Shown in pieces: positions 17,260 through 24,339 of a stretch of 64,000 bases of DNA. Made by a program: the position numbers and the translations under genes. A model generated the notes under the pieces. It was not told where the DNA came from and ran no database searches. It saw nothing but the letters and a program-made list of their open reading frames with translations. The stretch is from an uncultured Sphingobacteriaceae bacterium. GTDB lineage: Bacteria > Bacteroidota > Bacteroidia > Sphingobacteriales > Sphingobacteriaceae. The DNA is taken from positions 62,001 to 126,000 of the forward strand of contig CAMLLO010000013.1 of assembly GCA_946480915.1 (NCBI GenBank), in the 5' to 3' direction. How positions within the stretch are numbered: the stretch's first letter is position 1; each line of letters opens with the position of its first letter.

Positions 17260-17269
17260 AAACAAAAAA

Positions 17270-17297
17270 TCCCTGCAAGTTTTTACACCTGCAGGGA
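17270..17297 (-). terminator. Terminator after the 82-residue gene
   Basis: The arms TCCCTGCA and TGCAGGGA enclose 12 bases, followed on the minus strand by a T-rich tail (TTTTTTG). It closes the transcript of the gene at 17329-17577. Confidence 0.75.
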
Positions 17298-17328
17298 CTC
17301 CAAATTAACACGCTAGTCAAACGTTTCT

Positions 17329-17577
17329 TTAAAAGTTTCCTTTTCTTACACCAGATGCTAAATCATCCTGAACTTCACCTTCGGTACCTGGCCAATGTGT
17401 AATGATTGCACTTTCTACATTGACACCATTTGCCTTAAGCATTTCAACAAATGTTTTAGCAAGAGCATCAGGAGTAGCATTTCCGTTTTCATAAAAATTT
17501 ACAATACCTCCATCTTTTTTATCTCGGTCCTGACCGTGGCCACCTACGCCAATAATTTCAACTTTAAATTGTCCCAT
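17329..17577 (-). CDS. Small phage protein
   Basis: 82 residues (MGQFKVEIIGVGGHGQDRDK...), Gly/His-rich at the N-terminus with GGHGQDRDKKDG, followed by a helix and ITHWPGTEGEVQDD. Similar short proteins occur in Bacteroidota phages, but I know no function. It is downstream of the tRNA-Val gene and ends at a terminator. Confidence 0.62.
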   Translation of the reverse strand: MGQFKVEIIGVGGHGQDRDKKDGGIVNFYENGNATPDALAKTFVEMLKANGVNVESAIITHWPGTEGEVQDDLASGVRKGNF

Positions 17578-17618
17578 GGTTAATTTTCGGTTCCCTGCAC
17601 TCCGAAAGGTTTAATTTG

Positions 17619-17692
17619 TAGCGGGGGAGAGATTCGAACTCCCGACCTCCAGAAAGTCATTCTGGCAAGCTAACCACTGCTAACACCCCGCA
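17619..17692 (-). tRNA. tRNA-Val (anticodon GAC)
   Basis: Read on the minus strand it folds as a tRNA: acceptor stem GCGGGG/CCCCGC (six good pairs), a D-arm with GTGG in the loop, an anticodon stem CCAGA/TCTGG with loop ATGACTT (anticodon GAC, valine), a five-base variable loop AGGTC and a T-arm GGGAG-TTCGAAT-CTCTC. No CCA is encoded. The first acceptor pair is a T-T mismatch and the D-stem has only three pairs, so it is slightly degraded for a host gene but normal for a phage. Confidence 0.72.
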
Positions 17693-17696
17693 ATTT

Positions 17697-18155
17697 TTAA
17701 AATTTTACATCACCCTTAATCACATCATACAATCTCTGCACCTCTTCTCTAAAGTTCCTGTAAGTGCGATAAGCGGAAACAGCACTCATCATACTTTTGC
17801 TGATAATATCCTGCCGGCATTCAATCAGCTCACTTAATGCCTTTACCATTCCAGTCTTTTTTTCGCGAGCTGTGAAACCATGAATCTTTTCTGGATGATA
17901 AAACATCAGGACCACCGCAAGAAGAAGCTCCCGGGTGTCGGTTACTTTCTTTTGACCTGGCTGATTCTGCCATCTGAAACATGTCAGACCTTTAGCCTTT
18001 AAAAAAGAACGGATGATCACTGATATTTGAGAGAGGTCATTAAGACTTTTCTCAGGCAATGATTGTCTGATTTTTTCCGATATCTCTAAATTGATATCAG
18101 GATAGTCTTTCCTAAGAACATTAATTATAAACTCAGAAGGATAACTCATCATCAT
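17697..18155 (-). CDS. Phage protein of unknown function
   Basis: 152 residues, all helical, with a central W-Q-N-Q-P-G-Q-K-K-V-T-D-T-R-E-L-L-L segment. The first ATG is chosen, although the third (two codons later) is possible. A motif copy lies 21 bases upstream. The stop is just before the tRNA-Val 5' end. No family recognised. Confidence 0.62.
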   Translation of the reverse strand: MMMSYPSEFIINVLRKDYPDINLEISEKIRQSLPEKSLNDLSQISVIIRSFLKAKGLTCFRWQNQPGQKKVTDTRELLLAVVLMFYHPEKIHGFTAREKKTGMVKALSELIECRQDIISKSMMSAVSAYRTYRNFREEVQRLYDVIKGDVKF

Positions 18156-18176
18156 CGGGGGATAAAGTTAGAAAAA

Positions 18177-18204
18177 TATTATTAATGTTATAATCACGTA
18201 TATT
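18177..18204 (-). promoter_or_regulatory. Recurrent 28-bp phage motif, copy 5
   Basis: AATATACG-N8-AACATTAATAATA, located exactly between the nuclease stop and the 152-residue gene. Confidence 0.6.
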
Positions 18205-18753
18205 TTATTTTAAAATTCTTTCCATTGCACCTCGGATCATATCCAAGGTTTCAATTGTCTGGAGTTGTGTTGGGGTTCTTTGGATCAGTGTCCAGCCGTT
18301 AACATTTGCAAGGCTGGCCTTATCCATGTCTCGTTGAATACCGGTACCTGAAGAGTGTCCTGAATTACCTTTGGACCAAATACCACCCTGTACTTCAATG
18401 GCTATTTTAAGGATCCGGCCATCTTTACAAACGGGAATGGTATAATCAAACCTGTAAAGGCGCTGCGTATCGAAAAAGAATTCCGGCCAGACTTCTAAGC
18501 CAAGTTCAAGCTTAACCAACCTGATAAACATATCGACCTGACTTTTATTTTTCAGATTTCGAGTATCATCAATCCAACCCGACTTAATTACAGGCGATTT
18601 AAGCGATTTTTTATTCTTTTTGGACTTACTCCCTATTTCAAAGGCAAATTTTAAAGCCTGTGGCGAATTGGGCGGATAATACGTATCGTTTATCAGAACG
18701 TAACCACGGGTAACAACATCTTTGATTATTTCTTTAGAGACTGCTGGTTTCAT
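18205..18753 (-). CDS. Phage PD-(D/E)XK endonuclease
   Basis: 182 residues. The core has F-D-Y-T-I-P, then KIAIEVQGGIW and GTGIQRDMDKASLANVNGW. The D...E-x-Q arrangement with a downstream R-D-x-x-K helix is that of the VSR-like/DUF559-like phage nucleases. It probably resolves branched DNA or nicks DNA during replication or recombination. Family moderately certain, substrate not known. Confidence 0.7.
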   Translation of the reverse strand: MKPAVSKEIIKDVVTRGYVLINDTYYPPNSPQALKFAFEIGSKSKKNKKSLKSPVIKSGWIDDTRNLKNKSQVDMFIRLVKLELGLEVWPEFFFDTQRLYRFDYTIPVCKDGRILKIAIEVQGGIWSKGNSGHSSGTGIQRDMDKASLANVNGWTLIQRTPTQLQTIETLDMIRGAMERILK

Positions 18754-18757
18754 TAAT

Positions 18758-18892
18758 CTATTTTCTCCTTTCCAAATAACTCAATACAAGCCAAACGATC
18801 ACCCAAATTACGATGAAGTACACAGGTACCCATGTTTGAAATTTAATCTCAAGATATGGCTCGGTAGCTGTGCCTAAATAAATCCTGTTCAT
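18758..18892 (-). CDS. Small membrane protein
   Basis: 44 residues ending with one transmembrane helix (WVPVYFIVIWVIVWLVLSYL) and a basic tail. Start overlaps the preceding stop by one base (TAATG). Unknown function. Confidence 0.55.
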   Translation of the reverse strand: MNRIYLGTATEPYLEIKFQTWVPVYFIVIWVIVWLVLSYLERRK

Positions 18893-19065
18893 TACTTTTT
18901 CTTTGGTGAACAATTACCGCATAGATCCTTTAACTTTTTAGCTTCCGGATGATGCGTAAAACCTAACCGAGTAAATACAGCCTCAGGATTCGGTTCTGTT
19001 GTTTTTGCGGTGTTGCCGCATTTATCGCACTTGATAATTTGCAGGCCGTTTTCTTTCTTTTTCAT
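18892..19065 (-). CDS. Small zinc-ribbon protein
   Basis: 57 residues with two cysteine pairs, C-D-K-C-G and C-G-N-C, about 35 residues apart, typical of a zinc ribbon. Basic ends. The stop overlaps the next ATG. Probably a nucleic-acid-binding protein. Confidence 0.6.
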   Translation of the reverse strand: MKKKENGLQIIKCDKCGNTAKTTEPNPEAVFTRLGFTHHPEAKKLKDLCGNCSPKKK

Positions 19066-19083
19066 AATATGGAGTTTTAATAA

Positions 19084-19188
19084 TTAATAATTTTCGTCTT
19101 CAGGATCCACTTCTTTAGCCTGCCAGATATCCCAGGCCATTCGGAAAGCCAAAAGCACTAGGATGATAAATAATCTAATTCCGTTCAT
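19084..19188 (-). CDS. Very small membrane protein
   Basis: 34 residues with an N-terminal hydrophobic helix (IRLFIILVLLAFRMAW) and an acidic tail. Its ATG overlaps the upstream TGA as ATGA, supporting translation. Confidence 0.5.
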   Translation of the reverse strand: MNGIRLFIILVLLAFRMAWDIWQAKEVDPEDENY

Positions 19189-19466
19189 TGGTCCAATGCT
19201 TGAAGCCTGTCTATTTCGGCAGCTATTAAGGCGCCGGCTATGATTAGGCGTTGTTTGTACGTCTTATGCCTCATTCTATCCCAAGAATTAGCACTCCACA
19301 TCATGGGGCGATCACCGAACGATGGGTGCCCTATCAAAGATTTTGCAGCTTGTACCAACTGTTCATAAGAACTATTTGATTCAACATCTCTGGAAATAGT
19401 GTATCCGTGCTTTTCAATTTGTTCCTGTCTCTCGATGGCGATTAACTCAATTCCTGTCTTTTTCAT
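19185..19466 (-). CDS. Conserved phage protein
   Basis: 93 residues with the ERQEQIEKHGYTISRD motif and a C-terminal RLIIAGALIAAEIDRL helix, a pattern common in a widespread phage family of unknown role. It overlaps the preceding gene stop by four bases. Confidence 0.68.
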   Translation of the reverse strand: MKKTGIELIAIERQEQIEKHGYTISRDVESNSSYEQLVQAAKSLIGHPSFGDRPMMWSANSWDRMRHKTYKQRLIIAGALIAAEIDRLQALDQ

Positions 19467-20281
19467 TTCTTCTTTGTTATTTTAAATCCTTGTTTCTTAA
19501 ACTCTGCGAAAACGTCAACTACCTGAGACGAGAAATAGCAATCAATTATTAATTTATACGCTTCCTCAAATAATTCCGACTCGTTCTCTTCGCTCTCAGG
19601 CTTATGCTCTTGAACCGGAATGCAATCGGTAATATTTTCATAGCGCATACCAAATTTTTCCAGTTCTGGATTTATATACTTTGCCAATGGGCTTACTCCT
19701 GTTGATTCGATTTCAGCATATTCAATTCTGACTTTTGTCACTTTATCCTGAATGAAAACATCATCACTAGCTACCCAATTCCACATACCCTGCATTGTTG
19801 CTTTGACAGCATCTTTAACTCGCTGGGCAACGTCCTCTGACAAAAACTTCGGATCTTCCTGTATAGGCGTTTCACCTGTTACCTTTTCTTCCTTTTCTGT
19901 ACACGTTTCTAAAGGCTGTATAGGCGTTTCAACCCGATTGAATGGTCTGAATTTATCACAAATCATTCTAGGCGTTTCGTGGACAGGTTGCTTTAGCTTT
20001 GCGACTTTCCTATATTCAACTCCGGGAAACTCTTCTGAATCAACATCAACAATGCCTGAAAAATCATCGTCAAATGGATATTGAGTCTGCTTAAGAATCT
20101 CCAACTGATCTTCCCTTATCACCTGACCTACTTTTATGTTTGGGTCTATGCTTGTGAGGATTAAGGGGGTGAACTTCATCCATGCGATGTTGTCTATATG
20201 GTATCGAAGGAAAGGTCTGTGCGGATTTACCTCTTCCAGTATTACTTCTGAACCGGATTGCTTTGCGTTAAAGTTTTTCAT
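19463..20281 (-). CDS. Phage protein of unknown function
   Basis: 272 residues, acidic, with a SVY-like beta-rich N-terminal part and a helical end (FEEAYKLIIDCYFSSQVVDV). The centre is rich in T/E/P (QPLETCTEKEEKVTGETPIQ), which suggests a linker between two domains. No family recognised. Confidence 0.62.
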   Translation of the reverse strand: MKNFNAKQSGSEVILEEVNPHRPFLRYHIDNIAWMKFTPLILTSIDPNIKVGQVIREDQLEILKQTQYPFDDDFSGIVDVDSEEFPGVEYRKVAKLKQPVHETPRMICDKFRPFNRVETPIQPLETCTEKEEKVTGETPIQEDPKFLSEDVAQRVKDAVKATMQGMWNWVASDDVFIQDKVTKVRIEYAEIESTGVSPLAKYINPELEKFGMRYENITDCIPVQEHKPESEENESELFEEAYKLIIDCYFSSQVVDVFAEFKKQGFKITKKK

Positions 20282-20298
20282 GATTGAGATTTAGTATT

Positions 20299-20595
20299 CT
20301 ACCCTTTCAATTCAATTAAAGCGATTGCCCTGAGCTCTAAAAGCTCTTTCTCTTTCGCCTGTCTGTGCCCCTCAATTACGTCTACTGCCAACGCTGGTGA
20401 AACATCATAAAGTCTGTGACCAGTATCTCCTGACGGTACTCCTAATTGCAGACCTTTTCTACCACCGAAAGCGTCTTGTAATTTCGTTTCTCCTGTTTTT
20501 GAAATAGCCTTTTTCATATCTGTAAGAAGCTTTTGAGTGTTCTCGATTTCTTGATGGCAGTTATAAATTTTAGCTGCTGTTTCTTTTGTGATCAT
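20299..20595 (-). CDS. Phage protein of unknown function
   Basis: 98 residues, helical ends around a G/R-rich middle (GGRKGLQLGVPSGDTGHRL). It is placed between the DnaC-like loader and the 272-residue gene. Role unknown. Confidence 0.6.
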   Translation of the reverse strand: MITKETAAKIYNCHQEIENTQKLLTDMKKAISKTGETKLQDAFGGRKGLQLGVPSGDTGHRLYDVSPALAVDVIEGHRQAKEKELLELRAIALIELKG

Positions 20596-20631
20596 ATTTT
20601 TCTTTTTTAAAGTGTAAACCTTGTCAATAAG

Positions 20632-21438
20632 CTACTTGCGTCTGTCGGGTGCATTTTCACTGAAATGAATAACGTTAAACATCTCACGCATACGGCTGCG
20701 TAACCGTGGACCGTAAATCTTACCAATATCATCGCCAGTTAAGTTTGTAGTAATGTGAATCTTACCAGACATTTCATTTCGATAAGCACGTGAAAGAATA
20801 TATTCAAGAGTATTCATGCTATTTCCAAAGCGCTTTTTGGTATCTTCTTGACCTAAATCATCAAAACACCAACCTATTTGATCGTGTCCTAAATTCTGTT
20901 GAGGATATGCAGGGGAAAGATTAAAATAACGAGAAAGGTATTCTTCACCACGTTCCGAATAATCACTTGCTATCTCAAGACACTCGATTACTTTGTATGG
21001 TAATTTGGTATTGATTGAAAATACATCCATCAAAAATGTTTTACCGCATCCGATTGGCCCATACATCATGATGCCTTTTGAAAGAGAGAAATCATTTCCA
21101 TAGTTTTCAAATTCAGGATCATTGGCGAAGTACAGACAAAGAGCATCGAAAGCTTTTTTATTCCATTCATCGATTTCAAAGCCTGGGAAACGTTGAAAGA
21201 TATATTCTTGCAATTCTTCGGCTGAGAATTCAGGTCTAACAAGTTCTTTTCGTAATTTTTCAGCGTAGGCAATTGAAGCAAGTCTTCCAGCTTTTGCAAT
21301 TTTGGCTTTTCTGATGAGGTCTGATAGTTCATCTTCAGTAAGCTCTACATCATCACAATCTATCGAATGGTTTGCGACCGTCAGTTCTTTTGATATCTGC
21401 GATAACTGCAAAGTTTGATTTGTCCTTTTTTCCATCAT
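20632..21438 (-). CDS. DnaC-like AAA+ ATPase (helicase loader)
   Basis: 268 residues. Walker A M-M-Y-G-P-I-G-C-G-K-T-F at about residues 125-136, Walker B-like WCFDDLGQED at about 190-199, and an arginine-finger region LRSRMREMFN near the end. These are DnaC/IstB-type signatures; the protein would load the replicative helicase for phage DNA. The gene overlaps the replication organiser gene by 86 bases in another frame. This favours a shorter start, but no good ATG exists without losing conserved sequence. Confidence 0.75.
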   Translation of the reverse strand: MMEKRTNQTLQLSQISKELTVANHSIDCDDVELTEDELSDLIRKAKIAKAGRLASIAYAEKLRKELVRPEFSAEELQEYIFQRFPGFEIDEWNKKAFDALCLYFANDPEFENYGNDFSLSKGIMMYGPIGCGKTFLMDVFSINTKLPYKVIECLEIASDYSERGEEYLSRYFNLSPAYPQQNLGHDQIGWCFDDLGQEDTKKRFGNSMNTLEYILSRAYRNEMSGKIHITTNLTGDDIGKIYGPRLRSRMREMFNVIHFSENAPDRRK

Positions 21439-22141
21439 TCAATTTTTTTTGTTCGTCAATAAATTTTTGTTCCCAATTAGCATCATCCCATTTTCCATCA
21501 TCAAAGCCGGTGTTCTGATTTCCTAAGAAAGACATGAAGTTGTGTATCCGCTCTCCGGATAATTCTTTGAATTGTTTGTAAAACTTAAACTGATCTTTAA
21601 AGTAATCCAGCCTGTTTTTACTTTTTAAAGCATAGGTGAAATCTGAAATGATTTTCAGTTTATCAAAATTTGCAACCTCGTTAAACTTAAAAAAGGTCAG
21701 AATATCATATTCAATTTCTAAATCATCACACGCCCACGGTTCTATAGGTGTATCAGTAACAGTTACATTAACAGTATCATTAACAGTAACATTATCATTT
21801 ACATTAACAGTTACAGTTGAAAACGTTGAACCTTCGTTAACGGTCGTTAACGATCGTTGTCGTTCGTTCTGTTCTCGTAACGCTTTTTTAGCTTCCGCAG
21901 CAGCTTTTCCAGCTCTTGAATACTGTTCTTTTTTGGATTCATACTTGAGTAAATCTCGCTTCATTTGCCGTTTTATTGGCTCAAAAACGATATCAATAAG
22001 AACATCCTCAATGGTTGGATTCTCATCGTTTACATAACTCAGGATCGTCATAAATAGCTCGCCGGCTTTATCCTTCGGCAGCTTCTTGACGGTATGAATA
22101 AGGTCGGCATATAAAATGAAAGACTTCTTATCTTCAGCCAT
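21353..22141 (-). CDS. Replication organiser-like protein (DUF6291-type)
   Basis: 262 residues. The N-terminal part (LPKDKAGELFMTILSYVNDE) and the following helix are typical of phage replisome organisers that pair with DnaC-like loaders. A low-complexity stretch of alternating V/T/N (residues about 108-132, for example VNVNDNVTVNDTVNVTVTDT) forms a linker. Its ATG lies 7 bases after a motif copy. Confidence 0.7.
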   Translation of the reverse strand: MAEDKKSFILYADLIHTVKKLPKDKAGELFMTILSYVNDENPTIEDVLIDIVFEPIKRQMKRDLLKYESKKEQYSRAGKAAAEAKKALREQNERQRSLTTVNEGSTFSTVTVNVNDNVTVNDTVNVTVTDTPIEPWACDDLEIEYDILTFFKFNEVANFDKLKIISDFTYALKSKNRLDYFKDQFKFYKQFKELSGERIHNFMSFLGNQNTGFDDGKWDDANWEQKFIDEQKKLNDGKKDKSNFAVIADIKRTDGRKPFDRL

Positions 22142-22148
22142 TATTAAA

Positions 22149-22176
22149 TATTACTAATGTTATTTTTACGTATATT
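22149..22176 (-). promoter_or_regulatory. Recurrent 28-bp phage motif, copy 6
   Basis: AATATACG-N8-AACATTAGTAATA, only 7 bases before the ATG of the replication organiser, too close for an ordinary leader. Confidence 0.55.
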
Positions 22177-22312
22177 ATGTATCAAAAAAATATACAGATG
22201 TAAATGCAGTCTACTCCCAACGAACGCAGAGGAGTGATTAAAAAGGCTATTTATCGGGGGTGATTGTGAAGTACAAAAGTACATAACAAGTTCACACTTT
22301 TGCAAATTTATT

Positions 22313-22609
22313 TTACAACCGATACACACCATATTTACACTTTTCCGTATCAATATCGAGCTTTAGTGTAAAGTAGTTTACACCCAGATCTCTTGCGGCT
22401 TCTGCAACACTGTTATACTCCTTGAAAGTTGGTTTGTGAAAGCAGGCAACCGTATTCCCGGACTTGTAGGATTTATCTGGAAGGTTGTATTTCAAACCCT
22501 CCAGAAAACTTAAACGATCTTCTATAATTTGCCTGATGATCGGCCCGGGATGGTTGTTTATAAGATACTGAACAAGCGCATATTGTTCAATTTCAATGAG
22601 AGTGTTCAT
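22313..22609 (-). CDS. Phage protein of unknown function
   Basis: 98 residues with the segment YNSVAEAARDLGVNYFTLKLDI, which looks like a helix-turn-helix of the NUMOD1 kind found in phage endonucleases, but no nuclease domain is present. Probably DNA-binding. It overlaps the 116-residue gene by 17 bases. Confidence 0.62.
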   Translation of the reverse strand: MNTLIEIEQYALVQYLINNHPGPIIRQIIEDRLSFLEGLKYNLPDKSYKSGNTVACFHKPTFKEYNSVAEAARDLGVNYFTLKLDIDTEKCKYGVYRL

Positions 22610-22943
22610 TTGCTGTCATTATCTCATCCACGCCATCCATGAACTCCCGGACCTGGTTAATATCCATGCCGACAAAGTGTTTTATTACACGGTGCATTTC
22701 CACTGCATATTCATAGCTGAAATACTCCTTATCCTTGTTTTTGACTAAGCCAGTAAGATGAATCTGAATAGCTGATGCTGATTCTTTAATTCGCTTTGCA
22801 TGCTGGTTAATGGCCGGGTTCTTCAAGTCTGTATCTATTAATTCGGACTGAAATTCGATCTTTATTGCCTCTGATAGGACCTGCATTATTTGAACTGATT
22901 GCAGGATATTATATACTCTTTGTTCTGAAAGTTTCTTCTTCAT
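22593..22943 (-). CDS. Helical phage protein
   Basis: 116 residues, all helical and amphipathic, no recognised family. It starts three bases after the DndC-like gene stop, so the two are probably one transcript. Confidence 0.6.
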   Translation of the reverse strand: MKKKLSEQRVYNILQSVQIMQVLSEAIKIEFQSELIDTDLKNPAINQHAKRIKESASAIQIHLTGLVKNKDKEYFSYEYAVEMHRVIKHFVGMDINQVREFMDGVDEIMTANEHSH

Positions 22944-22945
22944 GG

Positions 22946-24148
22946 CTAATCTCCGAATTGAATTAAAGGCTGGATAGATCCATCGGAATAGACGGTATCC
23001 ATTGGAGTGTCGGCGGTAGGCTCATCTCCAGTCCATTTGTTTGGCCAAAGGTTTTCAGACCAACATTTCTTTATAAAATCCTGTTCCTCTTCATTTAGAA
23101 GATAAACTTTTGGCATACCATTTAATTCAGCAGCGACATTAATGTCATTCTGAATAGAAAGGATTTCATTAAAAGCCCATTCTCTAGCTATCATAGTTAT
23201 TGGCCCCATGCGCTGCTTATTTTTTTCGTTACTTATCTCTTTGCCTGTTTTCCTTAATCTGTTTTGAGGTTTCCTTAATTCGCGATAAATAGGCCTCAAC
23301 CGCTTCAATGGAGATAGGTATTCCCACTTTTGTTTTTTAAGAAGGTTGTCAAGTGCAGTATCTTTATCGGTTAAGGGACATCCCATACAACCGGTTCGAG
23401 CGTTTAATTCTTCAGCTTCATCACCACCATAAGCATCGGCTATTAATTCGGTTGAGAAATCACCATACTCGGGAAGGGGAGCCCAATGTTTCAACCATTC
23501 CCAAACATGGCATACACGCCAATGAAGAATTGGAGCTAAGGTATCACATAATGCTTTGGGTAAAGTTTCCTGATACCACCCTTGACCACATTCTGAACCA
23601 TTTTTCGAGCACGATAAAACAATTCTGGCGTCCCGAATAGCGGATTCACCTTGTCTGACCCCAGTGAGCATCAAAACCTTTTCACCCAAATCACCTACAA
23701 GTTTTTCGAGAGCAACTTCCATTGGCTCAATCTTTATTCTGGATGTACACCATCTGAAAGTGGCATTGTTAGGAGGTGGAACGCCTCGACCCAAAATGTA
23801 GGTCAAGAATCTATTTTCCATTGATGCCATAACTACCTCAACTTCATAACCATGATAGTTTAGCTCTTCCATTATTTGCTGAGCTGCATAGAAGAGAGGG
23901 GTTAATTCAAGCCTGGTATCAGCATACATTATATAAATCTTCTTTGGAGGTGTAATCTTTTTGGAGATTATCAACCAGATAATCAATGTTACAAGAGTAG
24001 TGCTATCTTTTCCGCCACTCCATGCCATACACCAATAATTATATTTGGGTCCGTAAGCTTGTAAGGACTGGATAGTTAATTCGATACTTTCATTCATTTG
24101 AAGGCGTTTCGAACCTTCAAATAAATTCGTTTGAGTTCCTTTTTTCAT
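22946..24148 (-). CDS. DndC-like PP-loop ATPase
   Basis: 400 residues. PP-loop W-S-G-G-K-D-S-T-T-L at about 44-53, the R-W-C-T-S-R-I-K-I-E-P segment at about 132, and a late A-R-T-G-C-M-G-C-P-L, as in DndC/PAPS reductase family proteins with cysteines that can hold an Fe-S cluster. DndC transfers sulfur onto the DNA backbone together with DndA/D/E, none of which is seen here. The gene precedes DNA methyltransferase genes, so DNA modification or anti-restriction is a reasonable guess. It is one of two PP-loop genes in the prophage. Confidence 0.78.
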   Translation of the reverse strand: MKKGTQTNLFEGSKRLQMNESIELTIQSLQAYGPKYNYWCMAWSGGKDSTTLVTLIIWLIISKKITPPKKIYIMYADTRLELTPLFYAAQQIMEELNYHGYEVEVVMASMENRFLTYILGRGVPPPNNATFRWCTSRIKIEPMEVALEKLVGDLGEKVLMLTGVRQGESAIRDARIVLSCSKNGSECGQGWYQETLPKALCDTLAPILHWRVCHVWEWLKHWAPLPEYGDFSTELIADAYGGDEAEELNARTGCMGCPLTDKDTALDNLLKKQKWEYLSPLKRLRPIYRELRKPQNRLRKTGKEISNEKNKQRMGPITMIAREWAFNEILSIQNDINVAAELNGMPKVYLLNEEEQDFIKKCWSENLWPNKWTGDEPTADTPMDTVYSDGSIQPLIQFGD

Positions 24149-24339
24149 TTACTTAATTCAATTTCACTTTTTTGGATCATCACTATTTTTTGCGTTCTTT
24201 CACGGCTTTTTAGATCTAATTTGATGCGGCAGTACTCAGGAAATACCGATGAACAGTTTTTAATAAATTCACCTGTTCTGTTTTTATAATTCCCTGTAAT
24301 AACTTTCACTTTATCACCGGGATTGAATAGTTCTTTCAC
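24145..24339 (-). CDS. Small KOW-like protein
   Basis: 64 residues with F-N-P-G-D-K-V-K-V-I-T-G-N-Y-K-N-R-T-G, a KOW-type motif found in ribosomal and transcription elongation proteins. It overlaps neighbours by four bases on both sides. It may bind RNA or RNA polymerase, which would suit transcription control. Confidence 0.65.
   Translation of the reverse strand: MKELFNPGDKVKVITGNYKNRTGEFIKNCSSVFPEYCRIKLDLKSRERTQKIVMIQKSEIELSK

Noticed and set aside
22144..22353. 69-codon minus-strand ORF upstream of the replication organiser
   Set aside because: Overlaps the 28-bp motif and the end of a better gene; Cys-rich low-quality translation.
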